Assembly: GCF_050433395.1 (NCBI RefSeq)
Contig: NZ_JBNPXH010000001.1
Coordinates: 62,001-126,000 of the forward strand
DNA length: 64,000 nt
Source: Mobilitalea torta
GTDB taxonomy: Bacteria > Bacillota > Clostridia > Lachnospirales > Lachnospiraceae
Direction: 5' to 3'
Shown: positions 1-9,012 of the stretch, piece by piece
How positions within the stretch are numbered: the first letter of the stretch is position 1
Layout: each line of letters starts with the position of its first letter
Program-made: the position numbers and the translations under genes
The notes under the pieces: generated by a model
Database searches by the model: none
Told to the model about the DNA's origin: nothing
The model's input: only the letters and a program-made list of their open reading frames with translations

Positions 1-27
1 GGAAAGATAAGAAATTTGTTTTATGCA

Positions 28-72
28 ATGCGCTTTGATCTGGCTTAACCGCCATTTCAAAGCGCATTTTTA
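28..72 (+). terminator. Intrinsic terminator-like hairpin
   Basis: An 11-bp perfect stem (ATGCGCTTTGA at 28-38 with TCAAAGCGCAT at 57-67) is followed by TTTTAG. It would end transcription from a + strand gene left of the window. It also lies just past the stop of the minus-strand DUF885 gene, so it may work in both directions, although the minus side has few T residues. Confidence 0.7.
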
Positions 73-132
73 GATTCGGCAGCAAGAGAATCATTCTCAA
101 TCAAGGATAATTGGAAGGCAGGGGTGTAACCT

Positions 133-1884
133 CTACCGGCTTTTCATCCAGGAGACCATGCGGTCCTCAATGATTTCAAAGGGAGCGGGGCCAATTTCCA
201 GCAGGAACTGATGAAAATCTTTAGCAACGAACTTTTTACCCAGGGTATGCTCCGCTTTGCCCCGCAATTCCTCAAGCTCCAGATAACCGACAGCATAAGG
301 AAGGTAAACAGCGGGTTCCTCCAGCAGGGTGTCATAGATGGCCCCGGCAATTTTGGCATCGGCGATATAGTTCATGATGTAAGCCATGGCGGTCTTCTTA
401 TTCCAACCCTCATAATGAATACCAATATCTGTCCGGGCATACAGGCATAGGATTACCGCATTATTGGCCTGGAGGAAGCGGGCCAGATTCGGATCAATTC
501 CCGCATACTTGTAGGAATACATCTCCACATAGGTGGCCCAGCCCTCGTCATAGCCTGTAAAGTTCATAACATTTCGGATGGGAGCGGGATTCAGGCTACG
601 GAAATAGACGCATTGGTACATATGGCCCGGATAGCCCTCATGGGCTACGGTGGGGTAGATCAGGGACAGGGTCTCTTCGTCGCTGCCATTAATATAGATA
701 TCGTTATTTCTGTAATTATCCATGGGCGGCACCAGATACATAGCAGGGCTCAGGTAGTCAGCCAGGGAATCCGGGACATATTTGATTCTGCAATTAACCT
801 CCGGAGCAACGGGGAAGTCCTCCTGGCTGTCGGCTTTCAGATCCAGCAGAATCTCCTCGGGAGCGGTGATGGGGTAGGAACGGAAGGCTATGTATTTACC
901 GAGAATATCCGGATCGGACAGGGTAAGGGAGGTGATATCCCGAACCCCTTTCGCCATGGCGGCTTCCAGGAGCGTTGTCATTTCCTCCATGCTTTTGCCT
1001 GAACCGGTTTTACGACGGGCAAGGCAGGCATAATAATCTCTTCCCTCAGGATAATAGAAGAGGCCCGCATTGTTGGTGCCGGTTCCGAGAAGCTCCCGCA
1101 GGGCATCGACCAGCATCTGATAGGCAGGGATGACACTGCTGAGGACGATCTCTGTGTTGGCGGCCTGGTAGGAGGAGATTTCCTCCTGGGACAGATTGGA
1201 GTATCCGGAGACTCTGTCATTGAAGCAGGTGATCAGGAAGTTATTCTCCGCGTCGGTGATAAAGGCTTCTCCCTGGGCGATAACCTGTTTGGCCACCGCA
1301 TCGCTCATAAAAAGCCCTGCCTTTGACTTCTCCCGCTGGAAGCGGATGATTTCCTCGAAATAGTCATAGACCCGGGGAAGCAGCCGGAGGTATTCATCAA
1401 TATCATCTTTGTCGTAGAAGCCATATTCCGCCAGCAGGATGGGGAGCTGGGCCTGAATGCCGGTGGTAGGACCCAGACATTCATAATAATAATTATAATC
1501 CCCCAGAGCGAGATCGTTCTGGAGATAGTCCTTGAGAATATCATAGGTGAGCTGCTGGTCCTCGGACAGCGAAGGGTAATTATAGGACAGCAGGCGGCTG
1601 AGTTGGTTTTCCAAAAGTGCCTGTTCCCGGTTCATGCTTTTGGCGCTGAACTCCCCGAAGGTAGCCTCCGCCATGGTGATACCGTAGCGTTCGGGCCGGG
1701 CCAGGGAATAGTTAAGGGAAAGGCTGTCAGACTGGACCTTCTGGATAAACAGTTCCTCCAGAAAGGTATCAAATTCGCTCTGTTGATTTTGCGGGCTGAC
1801 CTGGCGGTGGCAGCCGATACACCCTAAACTGAGAATCAGAATAAGAAACAGGGAAAAAATCCGTTTATAAAGCATTTTATTCAT
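133..1884 (-). CDS. DUF885 family lipoprotein, putative metallopeptidase
   Basis: 583-residue exported protein. The N-terminus has Lys/Arg residues, a hydrophobic stretch and a Cys in a lipobox-like context (LSLGC), so it is probably a membrane-anchored lipoprotein. The body resembles the DUF885 family. Around residue 414 it carries HEGYPGH, the HExxxGH-like motif of this family that recalls gluzincin zinc peptidases. By family knowledge a peptidase role is likely, but the substrate is unknown. The start at 1884 is the only one that preserves the signal peptide. It is a single gene that ends next to the hairpin at 28-72 and points away from the flagellar block, with which no functional link is visible. 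Confidence 0.85.
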   Translation of the reverse strand: MNKMLYKRIFSLFLILILSLGCIGCHRQVSPQNQQSEFDTFLEELFIQKVQSDSLSLNYSLARPERYGITMAEATFGEFSAKSMNREQALLENQLSRLLSYNYPSLSEDQQLTYDILKDYLQNDLALGDYNYYYECLGPTTGIQAQLPILLAEYGFYDKDDIDEYLRLLPRVYDYFEEIIRFQREKSKAGLFMSDAVAKQVIAQGEAFITDAENNFLITCFNDRVSGYSNLSQEEISSYQAANTEIVLSSVIPAYQMLVDALRELLGTGTNNAGLFYYPEGRDYYACLARRKTGSGKSMEEMTTLLEAAMAKGVRDITSLTLSDPDILGKYIAFRSYPITAPEEILLDLKADSQEDFPVAPEVNCRIKYVPDSLADYLSPAMYLVPPMDNYRNNDIYINGSDEETLSLIYPTVAHEGYPGHMYQCVYFRSLNPAPIRNVMNFTGYDEGWATYVEMYSYKYAGIDPNLARFLQANNAVILCLYARTDIGIHYEGWNKKTAMAYIMNYIADAKIAGAIYDTLLEEPAVYLPYAVGYLELEELRGKAEHTLGKKFVAKDFHQFLLEIGPAPFEIIEDRMVSWMKSR

Positions 1885-1988
1885 AAAGGGCCTCCTGTAG
1901 GATGGAATTGTAATTCACCCTGGGATCTTGTGTTAGTTTATATTTATTCAAAAGTATGGCCGGTAAGAAGCAAAGCTGAAGAAAAGCA

Positions 1989-2016
1989 TTAAGTTTTATG
2001 CTTTATCTTCCGAAAT
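1989..2016 (+). promoter_or_regulatory. Possible sigma-D (sigma-28) flagellar promoter
   Basis: TTAAGTTT, 12 bases, then TCCGAAAT resembles the sigma-28 consensus (TAAAGTTT and GCCGATAA) imperfectly. It lies about 118 bp upstream of the FliK-like gene that begins the flagellar block. The position fits; the match is only moderate. Confidence 0.35.
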
Positions 2017-2133
2017 ACAGCTATAGATGCAAAAGGGAAAGAGCAGGTTCCCTTTGGAAAAAAGAACGGCTTTGCGAAAGACGGAGGTAAGGTTGAGAGA
2101 AATAGAATATATAGATGAAAAGGGGACATAAGA

Positions 2134-5100
2134 ATGAACTATACACTGCGATTGGGGACAGAGAGGGGAGAAGTATCAGAAAAGAAGTCGAATTCTCCCC
2201 TTGCTACAGATTATAATAGAGGCTTTCTGGAGAAGCTGACCAGAGGCCAGCGGATTGACGGCACAATTCTTGCGGTAGATGGAAGAGTGACAATGGATTT
2301 TGGGGGGCAGCAGCTGAACTTTCCCCTGGAGATGCTTCCGGATGCGGTCCCCGGAGAGAAGAGATGCTTCGAGGTGGTGAAGGTTCCGCCGCCGGAGCTG
2401 GAGCTTCGTCAGGTGGAGCGGTCCCGGGGAGAAGCGCGCCGGATTATTAAGGCCGAGGTAGGTATCACGGATAAGGACTGGGAAGAGGCCAGGGCAAGAA
2501 AAGAGCAGGAGGCCAGACAGTCAGGGAAGGACAGGGCAGTCCGGGATTCTCTTGGCAGGCTGGAAGACATCGGCTCCATATTCACGGAACAGGACTGCGA
2601 ACAGCTGGAACGCGGAGGCTTTCCGGCAGGAAGCATGACGGTGGATGGATTGTACGGGGCAATCAACCGGATTAAGTCAGGGGGAGCCGGTATGGGGTCC
2701 ACCCTGGACAGAATAGAGAACGGATGGACGGAAATCGAGATTGCAGCCAGACTCAGGGCGGAGAATCTCCCGGTGACAGCGCAGAATGTCCAGCGTATTA
2801 ATAAGGCTTTGGCTCTTGGCGATACCGTTGGCATGATGGATGAGAAGACGATGAAGTATCTCATTGCCGCGGATGCGGAGCCCACGGTAAAGAATATTTA
2901 TAAGGCATATTATAGCGGCGGCACCGGGGGGCGGGAGCAGAAGCGGGAGCTGACCGGCCCGGAATGGAGCCAGCTGGAGAGCCAGGCCAGGACAATCATT
3001 GAAAATACAGGCTATGAGGCAGATAAGAAGAATCTGTCAGATGCCAGATGGCTGATTGAAAATGAGCTTCCGCTCACCTCACGGACCTTTGCTTATAAGA
3101 AGGAGCTGGAGGGAATTAAGGAACAGGCGGATAAGAATTATTTGATGGACCGTATGGCAGAGGGTATGAAGAGCGGAGCAGCGCCGGAGGATGCAAGCCT
3201 GGCAGTTCCGGATACAGCCCGTCTGCAGAAGGTGATAGAGGATGTAAACAGTATCAGCAGCGAAGCGGTGAGCCGCGCGGTCCGGGAAGGGCAGGAACTT
3301 ACCATTAAGAAGCTGACGGAGATCCAGGCCGAGAGAATTAATTCAAGGAAGAGGAACGAGGAGCAGGAAACCTCCCCCCGGCAGGAGTACGAAGAAGCAG
3401 AGCTTCCGGGAGCTTCCCTCCAGGAATACGAAGAAGTGAAGGCGCAGCGGCAGTTGGAGGAGATCCGCCTGAGAATGACCCTGGAAGCTGCACAGAGGCT
3501 GGAGAAGAAAGGGATATCCATTGAAACTGAGCGTCTGGAGAAGATCGTGGAGGAGCTTCGCCGGCAGGAGGACAGCTATTATCAATCCCTGCTGAGGGAA
3601 GCGGGAGCCGGGAGCACACCGGAGTCTGTTGAGATACTAAAGAATACTACAGCCGGCATGGAGCGTCTGCGCCATATTCCCAGTGCGGTATTAGGAAGCA
3701 CGCTGGCAGACAGAAGAAGCCAGACTATACCGGGGCTTCTCTCGGAAGGAGTAAAGCTTCAGGCTGCTTTTGAGAGGGCAGGAACCGCCTACGAGCCTCT
3801 GATGACAGTACCCAGTGCAGAGTATGGGGATTCCATTCAAAAGGCCTTTGCCAACGTGAATTCGCTGCTGTCGGAGCTGGGGATAGAGAATACCCGGGCG
3901 AACCAGAGAGCAGCCAGAATTCTGGGCTATAATCAAATGGAAATAAACCAGGAAACCATAGAACAGGTGAAGGTCTATGATAAAGAAGTGGAGTCATTGC
4001 TTCAAAACCTCCATCCGGCAGTGACGGTAAGGATGATCAAGGAGGGCATCGATCCCATGAAGCTTCCCATTGATCAGCTGAATACGATGATCGGGAAGAT
4101 GAAGGAGGAGCAGGGGATCACCTCGGAGGATAAGTTCAGCAGCTACCTTCACCGCCTGGAGAAGAAGGATGGGATTACTCCCGAGGAACGAAGGGAATAT
4201 ATCGGTGTATACCGGTTATTATATCAAATTGAAAAATCGGATGGAGCGGCCTTGGGAGCAGTGGTCCGGGCAGACAGGGAGGTTACCCTGGCAAATCTTT
4301 TGACCGCACTGCAGACCAGAAGAAAGGGCAGCGTGAATGCCGCAGTGGACGATGGATTTGGCATGCTGGCGGAGGAAGCAAAAACTGCGGAGCAGGTACA
4401 GTATCAGGAAAGGCTTCTGAAACAGATTACGGAGGAAATTACCCCTCAGAAATTATCCCGGCTGCAGCAGGAAAAACAGCAGAATGCCTTGCTGCCGGAT
4501 GATCAGGAGTCGGATGACCGGGTGCGGAAGGCCGTACAGGATCCGGATATCGAAAGGAAAGAAGCACAGGAGCAAAGGGCAGAGACACAGAATAATCAGG
4601 CACAGGAGATCCGGACACAGAATGCCCAGACTCTGGCGCGAGATGCTCAGATGCAGAATGCTCTGCTGCAAAGTATCTTGTCCCAGATGCCGGAAGGAGA
4701 AGCGGATCGTTTCACGTCCCTGCCGGAAGAAGGCGGCAGACTTTGGGGAAGCATCCGGGACATCTCCCTGGAAAGGCTGCTGGAACAATTGCAGGATAGA
4801 AATAACGATACTGCCCATCAGGAGCTTTACACTAATACGGTGCAGCAGATAAGAGAGTTAAGCCGGAATGGGGAGCAGGCTCTGAAATTTTTAAATGACT
4901 ACCAGATGGAGAGCACCATCCAGAATATCATGCTGGCCAGCCGCCTCCTAAGCAACGGACTGCCTCCCGCTCTGCGTATAGTAAAGCAGCAGGAGGAAGA
5001 GGAGGGAAATTCGGACCAGGAGCTTAAGGAAACGCAGGAATTGTCCGATACATTAATCGATAAGTCCTCTATCAATGAGGCATTTGAGAAGCTGGAGGGG

Positions 5101-5652
5101 CAGGCCAGGACCATGCTGGAAAAGGCATGCTCCGGAGAGGTTATCGACAGCAGCAGGCTTGCAGAGCTGAAGATGCTGGGTCAGCAGACCACCTTCCTGC
5201 GTAAGCTGGCTTCCCGGGAGTTTTATCAGATACCGGTTGAGACGGCAAAGGGAATTACAAATATGAATTTAACCATTCTCCGAGGTTCACAGGAATCCGG
5301 CCGGGTCTCGGCCATCCTGCAGTCGGAGGCGCTGGGTGACGTCAAAGCGGAGTTCTCGCTGAAGAGCCGGACCGTGAAGGGCTTCATTACCTGCAACAGC
5401 AGGGAGGGTCTGGACAGGCTCCGAGATAATGCGGCGGAGCTGATGCAGGCGGCGGCGGAAAGCGGCGTGGATTTAAAGCAGCTGGATTTTGGCTTCAATG
5501 ATTGGGACAGGGATAATTATACTTATCAGAATCCGGAGCAGGGGGAACCTGGCGTTCTGCCCGGTAATGAGACAGAACGGATCCTGTACCGCATGGCCAG
5601 GGCATTGGTGAAGACCGTGAGCCTGGCGGAGAATAACGGGGAAAGCCGTTAA
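2134..5652 (+). CDS. Giant FliK-like (DUF6240-type) flagellar protein
   Basis: 1172-residue soluble protein without signal peptide or membrane segments. It is rich in Glu, Gln and Arg, and long predicted helices dominate residues 150-1000. The last 150 residues contain a compact beta-alpha stretch ending in GVDLKQLDFGFND, like the C-terminal export-switch domain of hook-length control protein FliK. The region between about 790 and 860 is low-complexity Gln/Glu/Arg. It begins the block that continues with flagellin and FliS. I infer a flagellar assembly role; similar large proteins next to flagellin in Lachnospiraceae are, as I recall, classed as DUF6240. The length is unusual for FliK, which is typically 300-500 residues. 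The ATG at 2134 has a purine-rich upstream region (GGGGACATAAGA). Confidence 0.6.
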   Translation: MNYTLRLGTERGEVSEKKSNSPLATDYNRGFLEKLTRGQRIDGTILAVDGRVTMDFGGQQLNFPLEMLPDAVPGEKRCFEVVKVPPPELELRQVERSRGEARRIIKAEVGITDKDWEEARARKEQEARQSGKDRAVRDSLGRLEDIGSIFTEQDCEQLERGGFPAGSMTVDGLYGAINRIKSGGAGMGSTLDRIENGWTEIEIAARLRAENLPVTAQNVQRINKALALGDTVGMMDEKTMKYLIAADAEPTVKNIYKAYYSGGTGGREQKRELTGPEWSQLESQARTIIENTGYEADKKNLSDARWLIENELPLTSRTFAYKKELEGIKEQADKNYLMDRMAEGMKSGAAPEDASLAVPDTARLQKVIEDVNSISSEAVSRAVREGQELTIKKLTEIQAERINSRKRNEEQETSPRQEYEEAELPGASLQEYEEVKAQRQLEEIRLRMTLEAAQRLEKKGISIETERLEKIVEELRRQEDSYYQSLLREAGAGSTPESVEILKNTTAGMERLRHIPSAVLGSTLADRRSQTIPGLLSEGVKLQAAFERAGTAYEPLMTVPSAEYGDSIQKAFANVNSLLSELGIENTRANQRAARILGYNQMEINQETIEQVKVYDKEVESLLQNLHPAVTVRMIKEGIDPMKLPIDQLNTMIGKMKEEQGITSEDKFSSYLHRLEKKDGITPEERREYIGVYRLLYQIEKSDGAALGAVVRADREVTLANLLTALQTRRKGSVNAAVDDGFGMLAEEAKTAEQVQYQERLLKQITEEITPQKLSRLQQEKQQNALLPDDQESDDRVRKAVQDPDIERKEAQEQRAETQNNQAQEIRTQNAQTLARDAQMQNALLQSILSQMPEGEADRFTSLPEEGGRLWGSIRDISLERLLEQLQDRNNDTAHQELYTNTVQQIRELSRNGEQALKFLNDYQMESTIQNIMLASRLLSNGLPPALRIVKQQEEEEGNSDQELKETQELSDTLIDKSSINEAFEKLEGQARTMLEKACSGEVIDSSRLAELKMLGQQTTFLRKLASREFYQIPVETAKGITNMNLTILRGSQESGRVSAILQSEALGDVKAEFSLKSRTVKGFITCNSREGLDRLRDNAAELMQAAAESGVDLKQLDFGFNDWDRDNYTYQNPEQGEPGVLPGNETERILYRMARALVKTVSLAENNGESR

Positions 5653-5775
5653 GTATTGAAAAAGAAATATTCGGCCACAGGGAGGTGGCTGGAATAAAAC
5701 AAAAATATAATTCGGGGAACCATCATTGCAGGGAGGAGGATGGCTGCCGTTACGAAAGGAAACAGGTGACAGTTT

Positions 5776-7377
5776 ATGAGAATTAACCATAATATTTCAG
5801 CCTTAAAAGCAAATAACCAGCTGGGCAGAACCAATCGTCTGCTTGACAAAAGCTTAGAGAGATTATCCTCCGGATATCGGATCAACAGCGCTGCGGATGA
5901 TTCCGCAGGTCTCGCGATTTCGGAAAAGATGAAAACACAGATTGCCGGTCTGGATCAAGGCTCCAGGAATGCGGCGGACGGAATCTCTGTAATTCAGACA
6001 GCGGAAGGAGCACTGGTGGAAGTAGAAACCATGCTTCAGAGAATGAGAGAGCTGTCGGTTCAGTCGGCAAACGGCACCTATACTGCGGAGGACCGGGCTG
6101 CGATTCAGGCAGAGGTGGATCAGCTGAATGCGGAGATAGCCAGAATCGGAAGGGATACGGAATTTAATACCATGCCGCTGCTGGATGGAAGCATTGATCA
6201 AAAGTCCTTTTCCAATGACGACAGTGTAAATTTGATTTCCTTATCTGATACGGTGGGGGTTGGCCCTTATATGATAAGAATAACGCAGGATGCAAGACAG
6301 GCGGTAGTGGTTGGCACTAAAGTGGATACCTCGGGTTTGGTCAGTGATAAAGTGCCGGTAGCATCAGCCGGAAAGATTAATATTAATGGCGAAACCGTGG
6401 AAATTAAGGCCGGGGATAGTCTGGATGATGTCTTCCAGAAGCTTCGGGATACCTGCAACACAGTTGGAATCAATGTATTTGCAGATGCGAATGGAACAGT
6501 TAATATAGACCCGGCAGCAGATCCTCCCACAGGGATGGTTGCGGAGAACGCAGGATATAATCCGGTAAAATTGGCGAATAACACCAACTTGGTTTTTGTG
6601 TCCCGTGAATATGGTTTTAAGCAGAAGATGGAAGTATACTGTGATAATCCGGATTTGTGTAAATTGCTTGGGCTCACAACGGGCGGAGTCAAGGCAAGGG
6701 GTGTGGATGCCAAGGCGGAGGTTATGATTGATACGGGCAGCGGTTCGACTAAAACCAGCGAATTCAACAACACGGCTACAGTATCGGCGGACGGAAATAA
6801 GATTACCGTATCAGACCGCAGCAATTTTAAAATGGTATTCCAGGTGGGATATAGAGCGGTTCAAACAGACTTTGTAGATGCCATAATTCCAGATAATACA
6901 ACAGCGCCAGACCCAGATGACGCAGGCCCTAACACATCCTCCGGCATACCAATTAGTCCGGTCGTGTCCGTACTGGATGCTGGCCCCATGGACTTGCAGA
7001 TCGGTGCTAACGAAGGACAGATTATGTCCGTAAGAATTCCGAAAGTCTCGCCGGAGACACTGGGAATTGATAAGCTGAACATGGGAACGGCGGACGGTGC
7101 CCAGGAAGCGATAGGTCTACTGGATATTGCAATTAATAACGTATCCGCAATCCGTTCCAAGCTGGGTGCTTATCAGAACCGTCTGGAGCATTCCATTGCC
7201 AACCTGGATACGACATCGGAGAACTTGACGGAATCCCTGTCCCGTATTTCCGATGTGGATATGGCGGAGGAGATGGCAAATTATACGCAGAAGAACGTAC
7301 TGGCCCAGGCGGGAACCTCCATGCTGGCGCAATCCAATCAGAGGCCGCAGAACATTCTGTCCCTGCTGCAGCAGTAA
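5776..7377 (+). CDS. fliC: Flagellin
   Basis: 533-residue flagellar filament subunit, exported by the flagellar type III system. Residues 1-140 form the conserved D0/D1 N-terminal coiled coil (MRINHNISALKANNQL, then SSGYRINSAADDSAGLAISEKM). Residues about 440-533 form the matching C-terminal helix ending in QSNQRPQNILSLLQQ. The centre (about 150-430) is the variable surface-exposed part and includes DUF4214-unlike beta-rich segments with many Asp, Thr and Gly. It is longer than the minimal 280-residue clostridial flagellins, so the filament should display a sizeable outer domain. The ribosome site AAAGGAAACAGG lies upstream of the ATG. FliS, its chaperone, follows 52 bp downstream. Confidence 0.97.
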   Translation: MRINHNISALKANNQLGRTNRLLDKSLERLSSGYRINSAADDSAGLAISEKMKTQIAGLDQGSRNAADGISVIQTAEGALVEVETMLQRMRELSVQSANGTYTAEDRAAIQAEVDQLNAEIARIGRDTEFNTMPLLDGSIDQKSFSNDDSVNLISLSDTVGVGPYMIRITQDARQAVVVGTKVDTSGLVSDKVPVASAGKININGETVEIKAGDSLDDVFQKLRDTCNTVGINVFADANGTVNIDPAADPPTGMVAENAGYNPVKLANNTNLVFVSREYGFKQKMEVYCDNPDLCKLLGLTTGGVKARGVDAKAEVMIDTGSGSTKTSEFNNTATVSADGNKITVSDRSNFKMVFQVGYRAVQTDFVDAIIPDNTTAPDPDDAGPNTSSGIPISPVVSVLDAGPMDLQIGANEGQIMSVRIPKVSPETLGIDKLNMGTADGAQEAIGLLDIAINNVSAIRSKLGAYQNRLEHSIANLDTTSENLTESLSRISDVDMAEEMANYTQKNVLAQAGTSMLAQSNQRPQNILSLLQQ

Positions 7378-7429
7378 GGGATATCTGCTGCCGGGAAGAG
7401 GCGGAGGAAGTGACAGGAGGTAGCAGCAT

Positions 7430-7909
7430 TTGAAAAAAGAAGCAGTAAAAGCATTTACCGCACGGGTAACCCAAGCATCCAGGAGCGAACTGACGGTGAT
7501 CCTCTATGAGATGACTCTGACGGAGCTGAAGGAAGCAAGGGAGGCATATGAGCAGGGAGATATGGCGGTCTTTGATAAGGAGCTGAAGCTGGCCCAGAAA
7601 TATGTGACAGAGCTTCAGGCTACGTTAAATTACAGCTATGCGATATCCTATGAACTGCTCAGCCTGTATCTGTATGTAAACAAAGAAATTGTTACGGCAA
7701 TCGTCCGGAAGGAACCGGAGCCGCTGGATAGCGCGGAGCAGGTATTAAAGACACTTCTGGTCGGCTTTGAAGGCGTAAGCAGGGCGGATCAAAGCGGCCC
7801 GGTGATGCGCAATACACAGCAGCTTTATGCGGGACTGACCTATGGGAAAGGCTATCTCAATGAGACCTATGTGGATCCCAATGATAAGAACCGGGGATTT
7901 ATGGCGTAA
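7430..7909 (+). CDS. fliS: Flagellar export chaperone FliS
   Basis: 159-residue all-helical protein of the FliS family, which binds the flagellin C-terminus in the cytoplasm and prevents early polymerisation. The family pattern of four to five helices is visible: ELTVILYEMTLTELKEA, then a long amphipathic run through KYVTELQATLNY and LLSLYLYVNKEIV. It starts at TTG, supported by ACAGGAGGTAG nine bases upstream; no ATG fits. At 159 residues it is slightly longer than typical FliS (about 125-140), with an extra tail containing NDKNRGFMA. It lies directly downstream of flagellin in the usual order and is followed by a terminator at 8001-8054. Confidence 0.85.
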   Translation: MKKEAVKAFTARVTQASRSELTVILYEMTLTELKEAREAYEQGDMAVFDKELKLAQKYVTELQATLNYSYAISYELLSLYLYVNKEIVTAIVRKEPEPLDSAEQVLKTLLVGFEGVSRADQSGPVMRNTQQLYAGLTYGKGYLNETYVDPNDKNRGFMA

Positions 7910-8000
7910 ATCGGATAAATTGGTTTGATCGGATGAATCCATGGGGGCAGGAATATTGTAAAATAAGAGAGCATAAAGGAAAATGCGGTGTTTAGAAGAC

Positions 8001-8054
8001 ACGAATAAAAGGCCTGGGGTTACAGCTTTAATAACTCCGGGCCTGCTTTTATTC
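8001..8054. terminator. Bidirectional terminator between fliS and hydrolase
   Basis: A long dyad, ACGAATAAAAGGCC.. pairing with ..GGCCTGCTTTTATTCGT, encloses a 13-bp arm pair at 8010-8022 and 8032-8044 with two mismatches. Runs of A on one side and T on the other let it end both the flagellar operon and the convergent hydrolase gene. Confidence 0.85.
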
Positions 8055-8076
8055 GTTCTATCTATTCGGGTAATTC

Positions 8077-9012
8077 TTAAGGCTTTATAAAATCGAGACA
8101 TTTCCAGAGAACGTCATCATACCCCATGCCCCTTGAAGTTGGGGTCGCCTGCATGACAAAGATAGTATTTTTCTCCGGGAATACGGTAATATTCTGCCCG
8201 CCGAAGCCCCGGCAGCCGTACCAGCCTTCGCCCAGCCACCAGAGAAAGCCGTAGCCGGGATTGCATTTTGACGGAGCAACGGCCTGGGCAATATACTCCT
8301 CAGAAACAATGGGCTTTCCATTGTAATGCCCTTTTTCTAAAAACAGCTGTCCAATCTTTTGCATGTCTGCTGCTGTCAGGTTAGCAAGGCTTTCCTGAGT
8401 GCCCTCGTCACCCTCGGCAACGCTGTAGTACACGCCGCAGGGACTTTGATACCAGCGTTTGCTTTCAATTCCCAGGGGTTGATACAAATTCTGATCCAGA
8501 AAATCATACATATCCCCGCAGGCACGGTTCAACAGCCCGGCAAGCAGGAGGACATCCCATTCCTTATAATTATATTTTGTTCCGGGCAGGTCGGTCACGG
8601 CGCAGTCTGAGATATGGGAGATCCAGTCATCACTGCGGCGCATCTGTGTAAGCATGGGGCAATGATAATGCACCCCGCCGTTAAAATAAATTCCGGAGGA
8701 CATGGTGAGAAGATGCCGGAGGGTAATTGCCCGGTGAAGTGGATCACGGCCCTGGTTAAACTGAGGAAGATACCGGCATATCGGTTCATCGAGACCTTGG
8801 ATCAAGCCCTGGTCAAGGGCAATTCCCGCACAGATGGACATAATGCTTTTGGCAACGGATTTAATGACGTTTCTGCTGCTCTCAGTAAAGCCGTTGTAAT
8901 ACCGTCTGGCCAGGATTTCCCCGTCCTGCCACAGCAGCAGGCTGTTGATCTGCCGGTAATGTTTCCCGCGAATATAATCGTCAATTGCACTGTTTAAATC
9001 CGCTTTATTCAT
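8077..9012 (-). CDS. Serine hydrolase, class C beta-lactamase fold
   Basis: 311-residue cytoplasmic or peripheral protein of the beta-lactamase/penicillin-binding-protein-like family (esterases and D-aminopeptidases among them). The nucleophile motif SVAK (SxxK) is near residue 52 and the YNY motif (YxN) near residue 145; a Gly-rich FGGQN near residue 272 may replace the usual third motif. No signal peptide is visible, so action on an exported peptidoglycan substrate is unlikely. The start overlaps the stop of the UvrA-like gene by 4 bases (ATGA), so the two are translationally coupled. This suggests a joint role, perhaps detoxification of a small molecule; the substrate cannot be read from sequence. 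Confidence 0.85.
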   Translation of the reverse strand: MNKADLNSAIDDYIRGKHYRQINSLLLWQDGEILARRYYNGFTESSRNVIKSVAKSIMSICAGIALDQGLIQGLDEPICRYLPQFNQGRDPLHRAITLRHLLTMSSGIYFNGGVHYHCPMLTQMRRSDDWISHISDCAVTDLPGTKYNYKEWDVLLLAGLLNRACGDMYDFLDQNLYQPLGIESKRWYQSPCGVYYSVAEGDEGTQESLANLTAADMQKIGQLFLEKGHYNGKPIVSEEYIAQAVAPSKCNPGYGFLWWLGEGWYGCRGFGGQNITVFPEKNTIFVMQATPTSRGMGYDDVLWKCLDFIKP

